Position numbers and translations under genes: made by a program | Shown: one piece after another, positions 1 through 6,535 of the stretch | Layout: the number at the start of each line of letters is the position of its first letter | Position numbering within the stretch: position 1 is the stretch's first letter | Notes under the pieces: generated by a model | Told to the model about the DNA's origin: nothing | What the model saw: only the letters and a program-made list of their open reading frames with translations | The model's database searches: none | From: JBBIKU01 sp037445245 | GTDB lineage: Bacteria > Chloroflexota > Anaerolineae > Anaerolineales > Anaerolineaceae | NCBI GenBank assembly: GCA_037445245.1 | Contig: JBBIKU010000024.1 | Span: forward strand, 1 to 20,128 | Direction of reading: 5' to 3' | Length of the DNA stretch: 20,128 nt

Positions 1-89
1 CCTTCTTCCAGCATGCGTTGGATGCCGCGCAGGTGTCCTTCGGCGGTTTTAAGGCGACGGATGGCATTGCGGTGATCGTGATCGGTCAT
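1..89 (-). CDS. CsoR/RcnR/FrmR-family repressor, N-terminal fragment (runs off left edge)
   Basis: The minus strand from ATG at 89 reads about 29 residues before the edge: a His/Asp-rich start (MTDHDH) followed by RRLKTAEGHLRGIQRMLEEG. The pattern R-L-K-x-x-E-G-x-x-R-G-I-Q-R-M matches helix 1 of the all-helical CsoR/RcnR/FrmR (DUF156) family. These small repressors lose DNA binding on sensing copper, nickel/cobalt, sulfur species or formaldehyde. A GGAG ribosome site lies at 102-99, nine bases before the ATG. The Cys/His ligand residues that tell subfamilies apart are outside the window, so the effector cannot be named. The gene is divergent from the GntR-type regulator at 390. Confidence 0.72.
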   Translation of the reverse strand, partial: MTDHDHRNAIRRLKTAEGHLRGIQRMLEE

Positions 90-103
90 ATTTGGTATCT
101 CCG

Positions 104-129
104 ATCCCCCCCCCGGCAGGGTGGGGAAT
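104..129. promoter_or_regulatory. Candidate CsoR/FrmR-type operator (C-tract with flanking AT-rich arms)
   Basis: A run of nine C (106-114) is followed by a GGGG at 123-126, giving an imperfect inverted repeat ATCCCC...GGGGAAT beside an A/T-rich arm. Operators of this repressor family are known to be G/C tracts flanked by A/T-rich inverted repeats. The site lies between the predicted transcription start (about 133) and the start codon, a natural place for autorepression. Assignment is inference. Confidence 0.4.
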
Positions 130-139
130 AATTATATAT

Positions 140-168
140 AATATACCAGATTTATCCGTTTATGTCAA
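140..168 (-). promoter_or_regulatory. Sigma70-like promoter for the CsoR-type gene
   Basis: On the minus strand a perfect TTGACA (168-163) is followed, after exactly 17 bases, by TATATT (145-140). Transcription would start near 133 and give a leader of about 44 bases before the ATG at 89. Confidence 0.7.
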
Positions 169-189
169 TCTTAAAATTTCACTCCCTGC

Positions 190-218
190 TTGACATCGAT
201 GATCGATTTTGCTATAGT
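190..218 (+). promoter_or_regulatory. Sigma70-like promoter reading towards the GntR-type regulator
   Basis: A perfect TTGACA (190-195), a 17-base spacer and TATAGT (213-218) form a strong promoter on the plus strand, with a start near 225. The spacer contains the 13-base palindrome ATCGATGATCGAT (195-207). Its -35 box lies only about 22 bases from the -35 of the divergent promoter. Confidence 0.7.
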
Positions 219-223
219 AATTG

Positions 224-252
224 TGACATCACTATGTCATACATCCTGACAT
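224..252. promoter_or_regulatory. Candidate GntR/HutC autoregulatory operator cluster
   Basis: TGACATCACTATGTCA (224-239) is a perfect inverted repeat of two 6-base arms around 4 bases, placed on the predicted transcription start. ATGTCA at 234-239 also pairs with TGACAT at 247-252. More copies of the arm occur at 162-167 (ATGTCA), 191-196 (TGACAT, inside the -35) and 267-271 (ATGTC). GntR-family proteins bind such dyads as dimers and often repress their own gene, so this is the likely operator of the protein at 390. The binding itself is inferred. Confidence 0.5.
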
Positions 253-314
253 CTTATTTGTATCTGATGTCCTTTCTTTTTACCCCCTTATCGGTATCCA
301 TGTTTTCGTAAAGC

Positions 315-354
315 AAGCCGGAAAGGTTACATTTACCACCGGGCGGCTTTTTTT
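315..354 (+). terminator. Rho-independent terminator-like hairpin in the GntR leader
   Basis: AAGCCG (315-320) pairs with CGGCTT (344-349), an inner GGT/ACC pair can extend the fold, and seven T follow (348-354). It lies downstream of the promoter at 190-218 and upstream of the regulator start codon, so it would stop many transcripts after about 130 bases. It is either an attenuator of the regulator gene or the end of a short separate RNA. Confidence 0.55.
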
Positions 355-389
355 ACGATCTACGTCCGAGATCATATGAAAGGCGCGAT

Positions 390-1172
390 TTGCAGTTAGC
401 CATGATCGATGACCATCGAGTGATTGCACCCAGCTTAGAGAGACCCCGACATATAACGCTCACCACGGCTACAGCCAACACACTCATCGATGCCATCCAG
501 GAGGGCAAGTTCCCGGTTGGCAGCCAACTGCCGCCCGAAATGGAATTGATGCAAATGCTGGCTGTTTCGCGCACGACACTGCGCGAGGCGCTGCGTATGC
601 TCGAAGAGCAAGGCTTGATCGTGCGGCGGCGCGGTTTGGGTACTTACGTCTCCAAGCGCATGATGGTCAACGACATCAGTAACAATTTTGGCATTACCCA
701 GATGATCACGCAAGCCGGGTTGCAGCCCGGTACGTTGAGCGCCGATTTTCGAATCGAAGAAGCCTCGTCCTCCACCGCCAAAGCGCTCGAATTGGAAGAA
801 TGCGCCCTCGTGGTGGTCATGGAACGGGTGCGTACCGCAGATGATGTGCCGGTTGTGTGGTCTTTTGACATGGTGCCGGCTGAGATCTTTGGCAACCGGG
901 AGCCAACGCCGGAAGAATTCCAGGAACAATCCCTGTATACCTACCTCTTAAAAAACCACAATCTCCGGGTGACACACGGAAATGCGAAAATTCACCCGAT
1001 CATCGCCGGTAAAGAGCACGCGGACAAACTAAAGATTCACCAACACACGCCCCTGCTGCTCTTTGTGCAAACCGATTACGATATTCGCAACCGCCCGTTA
1101 ATCCATGCGGTGGAATATCATCTTGCCGACAAGATCACCTTCATCATCCATCGTAAGGGGCCGAATTACTGA
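390..1172 (+). CDS. GntR-family transcriptional regulator, HutC subfamily (UTRA effector domain)
   Basis: This 260-residue protein has an N-terminal winged helix (about residues 28-93) with the family core SQLPPEMELMQMLAVSRTTL, REALRMLEEQGLI and the wing GTYV. The rest is a UTRA-type effector domain, recognisable from the E-R-V-R-T strand, the S-L-Y-T-Y-L-L helix and the closing H-A-V-E-Y-H-L-A-D. UTRA domains bind small metabolites, often phosphorylated sugars or amino-acid breakdown products. The start is probably TTG at 390, with GAAAGG six bases before it; ATG at 402 has no good ribosome site. Its position just ahead of the transporter operon makes it the likely controller of that operon and of itself. 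The effector is unknown; a glycerol or polyol phosphate would fit the context. Confidence 0.85.
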   Translation: MQLAMIDDHRVIAPSLERPRHITLTTATANTLIDAIQEGKFPVGSQLPPEMELMQMLAVSRTTLREALRMLEEQGLIVRRRGLGTYVSKRMMVNDISNNFGITQMITQAGLQPGTLSADFRIEEASSSTAKALELEECALVVVMERVRTADDVPVVWSFDMVPAEIFGNREPTPEEFQEQSLYTYLLKNHNLRVTHGNAKIHPIIAGKEHADKLKIHQHTPLLLFVQTDYDIRNRPLIHAVEYHLADKITFIIHRKGPNY

Positions 1173-1288
1173 TTCAGAGGTGTAGGCAGAAAGCAGATTG
1201 GGGTTTTACAGCGACGTATGTGGAAAATTCAGGGTGGTTTGAGGAACACGAGTAGACGAATCACCGCCGCCCAAACAGGAAGGAGGTG

Positions 1289-1317
1289 TTGGAAGCGGAT
1301 TATTGATTAAGTATGAT
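1289..1317 (+). promoter_or_regulatory. Promoter of the polyol ABC transporter operon
   Basis: TTGGAA (1289-1294, 4 of 6 consensus bases), a 17-base spacer and TATGAT (1312-1317, 5 of 6) precede the lipoprotein gene. Transcription would start near 1324, giving a leader of about 50 bases. The 204-base stretch 1173-1376 otherwise shows no gene. Confidence 0.55.
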
Positions 1318-1323
1318 CTTAAT
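1306..1323. promoter_or_regulatory. Perfect palindrome over the -10 box: candidate operator
   Basis: ATTAAGTATGATCTTAAT has 6-base perfect arms around a 6-base centre, and the centre is the predicted -10 box TATGAT. A repressor bound here would block polymerase directly. It differs from the TGACAT/ATGTCA dyads at the GntR promoter, so either the regulator tolerates different arms or another regulator acts here. Confidence 0.45.
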
Positions 1324-1376
1324 GTCGGTAACCTGATTATCCAGCTAGCAAATTTTGAAATAGGAGGAGATTGGTA

Positions 1377-2963
1377 ATGAAGCGAACAACTGTGTTTCTG
1401 ATTAACCTGTTGATAATTGCCGCGTTGGCGTTGACGGCGTGTGCGCCTGCCGCACCGGCAGAACCCCCGGCAGCGCCAGTCGAACCGGGAGAACCGGGTG
1501 AGTGGACGCTGGCATCGGCGGCAGCGCCCTGGAAAGGCGAGACGCTCCGGGTGATCGGTGAGGCGCTCCCGCCGCTCGAGGCGCTGGAGGAACTCAAATC
1601 GGAATTTGAGGCAATTACCGGCACGACCGTTATCGTCGAAGGACTGGGTCACGAGGAAGCCGTTGAGAAGGTGACCCTCGATTTCGCCGGGCAGACCGGT
1701 GTCTACGACGTTGTGTTGCAACCGCACCGGGCGATGGGCAAGCTGGTCGAAAACGACTGGCTGCTGCCGATTGGCAATTTCTACAACGATCCGGCGCTGC
1801 GCGATCCGAATTTCAGCTTCGAAGACGATCTGCTCTCAGAAGAGTGGTTCCGCGAGACCTGCACCTATCGCGGCGAAATCTACGGCTTGCCGTTCCACTT
1901 CATCAGCATGTACCTGTGGTACCGCTACGACTGGTTCGATCATCCCGACGAGCAGGCGGCATTCCTCGAGGAATACGGCTACGAATTGCCCAATCCCCCG
2001 GTGACCTGGGATGAGTATCGCGACGCAGCGGAATTCTTCACCCGCTCGGCTGGTGAAACGCTTGCAGGCGAGACGCTCGGATTCGATGTTTATGGTCATG
2101 CCTGGGGTGGCGCTCGCCACGTGACCGCCTGGTACGATTTCATCAACGTGCTGTACTCCTTTGGCGGGCGCGAGATCGCCTTACCCGACAACCGCGGCGA
2201 TTCCTACGGCGCGGTGACGGTGAACTCACCTGAAGGTCTGCAAGCGCTCGAGACGATCATTGACATGCTGCAATTCGCTCCTCCTGGCGTGCTCAGCTAC
2301 ACCTGGGACGAAAAACAGGCTGCCCAGCAATCGGGGCTGGTGGCGATGGCAATCCAGTGGGACGACGCCGCCTTCGCAGTGGCCTGCGCGGTGCCGATCG
2401 ACGCCAGGGGGCTCACCCTCGTCGCCCGCCCCGCCGGCCGGCCCGGCGAATCGGCGGCCAGGTTCAGCGCCAGGTTCGGCCAGTCCACCGCGGTGTGNNN
2501 NNNNNNNCAGATCGAGGGTTGGAATTACCTGATCCCCAAGGGCTCCAAGAAACCCGAACTGGCATGGCTGTTCGTGCAGTGGGCAATGGGCGCCGACGTT
2601 CAGATCGCCCAGATGAAACTGGGTGGTCAATCTGCCCTGCGCACCACTTACGACGATGCAGGCGTGGTTGCTATTCCCTATGTGCCCACCTCGGTATATC
2701 TCAAGACCGGCGGTGATTGGGTGTTATCGGTGCGCAATATAGGCGACCCCAGCGGTGTCGGTGTTCCTCAACGCTACATCGATGCTGTGAACCCGGCGAC
2801 CGGGGACACCTCGGTAACCATCGTTTCCAAGCCCACCGTCCCTGAAGAAGAGCGGCTGACAGAAACGATCATCCTGTGGGTCAATCGCGCCGTCTCCGGT
2901 GAGGTGACGCCATCGGAGGCTCTGGCTTCCATGGCAGCCGAGATGGAAAAAATCCTCCCTTAA
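1377..2963 (+). CDS. ABC transporter substrate-binding lipoprotein, polyol/glycerol type
   Basis: The protein of about 528 residues starts at ATG 1377, with AGGAGG at 1362-1367. A Lys/Arg start, a hydrophobic stretch and the lipobox L-T-A-C (Cys22) mark a lipoprotein signal; a Pro/Ala/Glu-rich linker follows. The rest is a large extracellular solute-binding fold (family 1/GlpV-like) with motifs such as YDVVLQPHRAMG, GEIYGLPFHFISMYLWYRYD and IEGWNYLIPKGSKKPELAWLF. It would capture the substrate outside the membrane and pass it to the permeases at 5641 and 6536. The size fits the large GlpV-type binding proteins of glycerol ABC systems. Residues encoded by about 2382-2497 do not look native (79% GC, next to an N gap), so the middle of this protein should not be trusted. 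The exact ligand is inferred from the operon. Confidence 0.82.
   Translation: MKRTTVFLINLLIIAALALTACAPAAPAEPPAAPVEPGEPGEWTLASAAAPWKGETLRVIGEALPPLEALEELKSEFEAITGTTVIVEGLGHEEAVEKVTLDFAGQTGVYDVVLQPHRAMGKLVENDWLLPIGNFYNDPALRDPNFSFEDDLLSEEWFRETCTYRGEIYGLPFHFISMYLWYRYDWFDHPDEQAAFLEEYGYELPNPPVTWDEYRDAAEFFTRSAGETLAGETLGFDVYGHAWGGARHVTAWYDFINVLYSFGGREIALPDNRGDSYGAVTVNSPEGLQALETIIDMLQFAPPGVLSYTWDEKQAAQQSGLVAMAIQWDDAAFAVACAVPIDARGLTLVARPAGRPGESAARFSARFGQSTAVXXXXQIEGWNYLIPKGSKKPELAWLFVQWAMGADVQIAQMKLGGQSALRTTYDDAGVVAIPYVPTSVYLKTGGDWVLSVRNIGDPSGVGVPQRYIDAVNPATGDTSVTIVSKPTVPEEERLTETIILWVNRAVSGEVTPSEALASMAAEMEKILP
2382..2497. other. High-GC patch inside the binding-protein gene, probable assembly chimera
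   Basis: This stretch of about 116 bases is close to 79% G+C, far above the gene on both sides, and ends exactly at a run of N. The encoded residues (Ala/Arg/Pro-rich) break the conserved flow between WDDAAFAV and QIEGWNYL. The reading frame stays open through it, but GC-rich sequence often lacks stops. Confidence 0.6.
2498..2507. other. Assembly gap (10 N)
   Basis: Ten ambiguous bases inside the substrate-binding protein gene. The true gap length is unknown. Confidence 0.95.
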
Positions 2964-2970
2964 GCAGGTA

Positions 2971-3036
2971 GGTCTTATTGGTAGACCAAAGGCGGGCAAG
3001 GCCAGGGACACATTATCTCGCCCTGTCTTGCCCGCC
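2971..3036 (+). terminator. Stem-loops after the binding-protein gene (partial terminator or mRNA stabiliser)
   Basis: GGTCT (2971-2975) pairs with AGACC (2983-2987). A much stronger stem follows: GGCGGGCAAG (2991-3000) pairs perfectly with CTTGCCCGCC (3027-3036), with an inner CAGGG/CCCTG pair (3003-3007 with 3021-3025). No T run follows, so full termination is unlikely. Such hairpins between a binding-protein gene and its permease genes are known to let the binding protein be made in excess by protecting the upstream mRNA. That role here is inference. Confidence 0.6.
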
Positions 3037-3127
3037 AAACTTGATTGCCAACAAAATACACTGCACATCGAAGCACACAGGACTCATATTTTTTGATGCG
3101 ATCTTTTAAGGATCGAAGGAGAAGGCA

Positions 3128-3317
3128 ATGAATGCAGGTGATAAGATCACTTGGGCTTACCGGTCGCTTTTCATCCTCATGCTGATCTGGCTGCGCTTCA
3201 TCGAAGCTCACNNNNNNNNNNNNNTGGGTGGTCTGGGCGGTGATCGTGTTCTTTTTGTTCTTCCAGCCATTCAAGAAGGATTCAAAGCGTGAGAACCATG
3301 AGCTCAACAATCACTGA
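3128..3317 (+). CDS. Small two-helix membrane protein of the transporter operon (interrupted by N gap)
   Basis: ATG at 3128 follows AAGGAG and reads 28 residues with a hydrophobic segment (SLFILMLIWLRFIEAH) to the gap at 3212. After the gap a second hydrophobic segment (WVVWAVIVFFLFFQPF) and a charged tail (KKDSKRE) run to TGA at 3315-3317, 23 bases before the ATPase ATG. The two halves are in different frames as written, which the arbitrary N count explains. Glycerol ABC operons of the GlpSTPQV type also carry a small membrane protein gene (GlpU, DUF2160), and this may be a counterpart, though the sequence similarity I can see is only general. It would lie in the inner membrane with the permeases. 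Confidence 0.55.
3212..3224. other. Assembly gap (13 N)
   Basis: Thirteen ambiguous bases inside the small membrane protein gene. The frames on the two sides disagree, so the length is not exact. Confidence 0.95.
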
Positions 3318-3340
3318 GGTTGGAAGGGAGAACCACTAAC

Positions 3341-4441
3341 ATGACCACGCTTGTGCTAAAGAATATTTGGAAGGTCTATGAAGGTGGTGTTGATGCCGTC
3401 ATAGACCTGAGTCTGACGTGTAATGAAGGAGAATTTTTTGCCTTGCTGGGTCCTTCCGGATGCGGAAAATCGTCCACTCTGCGCATGATTGCCGGTCTGG
3501 AAAAGATCAGCAAAGGTGAAATGTGGTTTGACGATGTTCTGGTAAACGACCTTGAGCCGCGCGAACGGAATATAGCGATGGTTTTCGAGTCTTATGCGCT
3601 TTATCCCTTTTTGAGCGTTTACGACAACATCGCTTTTCCGTTACGAATTCGTGGCTTCAGCAAGGCGGCTGTTGACGTGAAAGTGCGTTGGGCGGCTGAT
3701 TTTCTGGGCATCACCGATTTGCTGCCGTTGCGGGTGAAAGGCCTCAGCGGCGGGCAGATGCAGAGTGTTGGCATCGGGCGGGCGATCGTGCGCGAACCGT
3801 CCATCTTGCTGATGGACGAGCCGATCTCGCACCTCGAAGCCCGGAAACGGGCGCGCATGCGCGAAGAACTGGTCAAACTGCACGATCGACTTCAAACGAC
3901 CACCATTTATGTCACCCACGATCAAGTTGAAGCGATGACGATGGCTGACCGTATTGCCGTGATGAACCTCGGAGTCCTTCAGCAGGTCGGCACCCCCAAA
4001 GAAGTTTACGAGAAGCCGCGCACCGAATTTGTCGGCGGCTTCATCGGTGAACCACCGATGAATTTTGCCGATTGCGAACTGGTAACCGAGAATGGAAAAA
4101 CATTTCTGGTATCGCCGTCCTTCAAGTTACCTCTGTCATCCGAACTGGTAAAGAAAATTGAGTCCCAGTACAGCGGTCCTCCCACTTTTCGGCTCGGAAT
4201 TCGCCCCGAAAGCATCGGTGTCAGCATGAAGCCGATCAAAAATGGGGTTAATGGCACAATTTTTGTGCTCGAACCCCAGGGCGAGCGGACGTTGGTGTGC
4301 ATAAAACTGGCGAAGGGTGAGTTGTTCCTGGTGGAAGTGCCGCCCGATTTTCACGCCGATCCGGATACGCCGGTTTACCTGGAATTTCGAGAGCCGATCC
4401 ATCTGTTTGAGCCAAAAGAAGGTTTGAATGTTTTGGTATAA
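3341..4441 (+). CDS. ABC transporter ATP-binding protein 1 (MalK/UgpC-like)
   Basis: The 366-residue protein starts at ATG 3341 after GGAAGGGAG; TTG at 3320 is in frame but lies upstream of that ribosome site. It has Walker A GPSGCGKSS (37-45), signature LSGGQ (135-139), Walker B ILLMDE (155-160) and switch His193 in VTHDQ. The C-terminal 130 residues form the TOBE/OB-type regulatory domain of carbohydrate importers (LGIRPESIGV). Oddities: the Q-loop Gln is Glu83 (VFESYALYP), the residues after LSGGQ are MQS rather than RQR, and the D-loop reads SHLEAR instead of the usual LDA. It should form a heterodimer with the ATPase at 4483 and drive the two permeases. Glycerol systems (GlpS/GlpT) also use two different ATPases. 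Confidence 0.9.
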   Translation: MTTLVLKNIWKVYEGGVDAVIDLSLTCNEGEFFALLGPSGCGKSSTLRMIAGLEKISKGEMWFDDVLVNDLEPRERNIAMVFESYALYPFLSVYDNIAFPLRIRGFSKAAVDVKVRWAADFLGITDLLPLRVKGLSGGQMQSVGIGRAIVREPSILLMDEPISHLEARKRARMREELVKLHDRLQTTTIYVTHDQVEAMTMADRIAVMNLGVLQQVGTPKEVYEKPRTEFVGGFIGEPPMNFADCELVTENGKTFLVSPSFKLPLSSELVKKIESQYSGPPTFRLGIRPESIGVSMKPIKNGVNGTIFVLEPQGERTLVCIKLAKGELFLVEVPPDFHADPDTPVYLEFREPIHLFEPKEGLNVLV

Positions 4442-4482
4442 CGTCACTCCGGGTCTTTATTTTCTACCTGATAGAGGTGATC

Positions 4483-5592
4483 ATGGCTAAGATTACTCTG
4501 AAAAATTTAAGCAAGCAATACAAAGGCGGTCATGTCCAGGCACTCCGGGATCTTTCGTTAGAATGTGCGGATGGAAAATTTTTCTGTCTGCTGGGCCCGG
4601 CTGGTGCAGGTAAAACCACGACCATCAAATTGATCGCCGGCAACGAAGCGGTTGATCATGGTTCCATATTTTTGGATGATAAGGATGTGACCAATCTGGA
4701 GCCCAAAGATCGCGACATCGCCGTTGCCTACGAAACGTATGCTCTTTACCCGCAGATTACGGTTCGCGAGAACCTGCGCTTCCCACTGGATGCGCCACTG
4801 CGCAAGAATGAATACACCAATGAAGCCAAAAACGCCCGGGTGGTGGAGATTGCCAACATGCTGGGAATCGGTGAGCTCCTGGAGCGTCTGCCGCGCCAGC
4901 TTTCGGGAGGTCAACGGCAACGGGTTGCGCTGGGGCGGGCGTTGGTGCGCAAACCCAAGGCATATCTGCTGGATGAACCGATCGCGCACCTGGACGCCAA
5001 ACTGCGCCACCGCATGCGCGGTGAATTGAAGCGCATCCAGATGGACCTGGGGATCACAACCCTTTACACGACCCCCGATCAGCTCGAAGCGCTCTCGTTG
5101 GCGGATTATATGGCGGTGATCAACAACGGTTCCATCGAGCAGTTGGGCACGCCGGACGAGATCTACAACCAGCCAGCAAATGTATTCGTTGCCCGCTTTG
5201 TCGGTGACCCGCCGATGAACATGTTCGAATCACAATTGGATGGTGATGACCTGGTTATTGCCGGCTTGCTGCGATATAAGATCCCCGCCAACCTGAAAAA
5301 CCTGCTTGCCAGTCGCTCAAACGGCAGTGGCGTTACGGTCGGAATTCGTCCCAAAGACCTTGAGCTTGCCACAACAATTATGGATGCTCCGGTCTTCGAA
5401 GCAAGTGTGGAGCATGTTCAGGTGTTGGGCGAGACCTCGGTGGTTTCGATGGTCATGGATTCGATCGAATTGCGAATGAAGCTGGCCACCCAACAGGCAC
5501 CTGGCAAGGGCGAAAATGTCGGTTTGACCTTCGACATTAAAAAGTGCCACTTTTTCGATATTCAGACAGAGCGCCGCATCGATACCGCCTGA
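4483..5592 (+). CDS. ABC transporter ATP-binding protein 2 (MalK/UgpC-like), H-loop His replaced
   Basis: The 369-residue protein starts at ATG 4483 behind AGAGG; GTG at 4477 is in frame but would overlap the ribosome site. It shows Walker A GPAGAGKTT (38-46), a full consensus signature LSGGQRQR (140-147), Walker B YLLDEP, the normal D-loop HLDAK, and a C-terminal TOBE domain (VGIRPKDLEL). The Q-loop Gln is Glu84 (AYETYALYP). The switch histidine is Pro198 (TPDQ instead of THDQ), which should weaken hydrolysis at its own site. It follows the first ATPase by 41 bases and is probably its obligate partner. Confidence 0.9.
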   Translation: MAKITLKNLSKQYKGGHVQALRDLSLECADGKFFCLLGPAGAGKTTTIKLIAGNEAVDHGSIFLDDKDVTNLEPKDRDIAVAYETYALYPQITVRENLRFPLDAPLRKNEYTNEAKNARVVEIANMLGIGELLERLPRQLSGGQRQRVALGRALVRKPKAYLLDEPIAHLDAKLRHRMRGELKRIQMDLGITTLYTTPDQLEALSLADYMAVINNGSIEQLGTPDEIYNQPANVFVARFVGDPPMNMFESQLDGDDLVIAGLLRYKIPANLKNLLASRSNGSGVTVGIRPKDLELATTIMDAPVFEASVEHVQVLGETSVVSMVMDSIELRMKLATQQAPGKGENVGLTFDIKKCHFFDIQTERRIDTA

Positions 5593-5640
5593 CCTTCCGG
5601 GTGGAATTTCGAGGATTTCCGTAACGAGGAGTGAAACGGT

Positions 5641-6510
5641 ATGAACAGTAAAAAGTATATTGTGTGGTGGGTGCTCCCGGCAGCTTTGCTGTTTCTGATC
5701 ATAATTTTGATCCCATTCATCACAGCCCTCACCTACAGTTTTCGGGCGTTCAGTTTTACCGACTCAACCGCCTACGGGCAATATATCGGGGTCGCCAATT
5801 TCCGCAGGCTGGTTTTCGACAAAGATTTCTACTATAGTTTTAGAGTCACCTTCACCTACATGATTCCGGCGATCTTGATTCAAGGATTGCTGGGTATGGT
5901 CATGGCGTTGGTGATCGCCTCGGCGGTCAAGCGGGCGAGGGTACTGATCCCGATCATGCTCTTGCCAACCCTGCTGACACCGGTGGTGATCGGCTTGATC
6001 GGGGTGTTAACCCTCAATCCGGATTTTGGTGTGATCGGTATCTGGCTCAGGAAAGCCGGATTGGTGCGCGAAGCGGTGCTGGGCAGCAGCACCTGGGCGC
6101 TTCCGGCGATCATCGGCGTGGATACCTATCAATGGACGCCGTTTGTGGCGGTCATTCTCACCGCCGGTTTGCTTGGACTTCCCAAAGAGCCGTACGAAGC
6201 TGCTCAGGTGGACGGCGCCAATCCCTTTCAGACCTTCTGGCGGGTGACGATGCCATTGCTCTGGCCCTACCTCGTGGTGGCGCTGCTGATTCGGGTCATT
6301 GACGCCTTCCGTATCTTTGACATTATCTGGGTGATGACACGCGGCGGTCCTGGGACGGTGACGGAAACGGTGGGCGTGTATGCCTACCGGCACGTCTTCC
6401 GTTACTGGGATCTGGGTTACGGCTCGGCGATGATCATCGTGTTGTTCGTGTTTATATCGATTCTTGTGGAATACCTCTATAAAGTCCTGCAAAAATGGCA
6501 GGGCGAGTAA
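5641..6510 (+). CDS. ABC transporter permease 1 (MalF/UgpA-type)
   Basis: The 289-residue integral membrane protein starts at ATG 5641 with GAGGAG at 5626-5631. It has about six hydrophobic segments, the first at residues 8-30. The cytoplasmic coupling loop reads EPYEAAQVDGANPFQTFWRVTMPLL, the EAA-x3-G-x9-I-x-LP motif that docks on the ATPases. The size and the conserved L-L-P-T-L-L-T-P-V-V-I-G region fit the MalF-type sugar and polyol importer family. It forms the channel with the next permease. Confidence 0.9.
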   Translation: MNSKKYIVWWVLPAALLFLIIILIPFITALTYSFRAFSFTDSTAYGQYIGVANFRRLVFDKDFYYSFRVTFTYMIPAILIQGLLGMVMALVIASAVKRARVLIPIMLLPTLLTPVVIGLIGVLTLNPDFGVIGIWLRKAGLVREAVLGSSTWALPAIIGVDTYQWTPFVAVILTAGLLGLPKEPYEAAQVDGANPFQTFWRVTMPLLWPYLVVALLIRVIDAFRIFDIIWVMTRGGPGTVTETVGVYAYRHVFRYWDLGYGSAMIIVLFVFISILVEYLYKVLQKWQGE

Positions 6511-6535
6511 GAGCCTGGGTGAGGAGGAATATCTT

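Noticed and set aside
435..929. Minus-strand frame of 164 codons opposite the GntR-type gene
   Set aside because: Overlaps a regulator with intact winged-helix and UTRA motifs; the reverse product has no domain.
390..1172. FadR/FCD-type GntR regulator
   Set aside because: The C-terminal half matches the UTRA pattern rather than the helical FCD domain.
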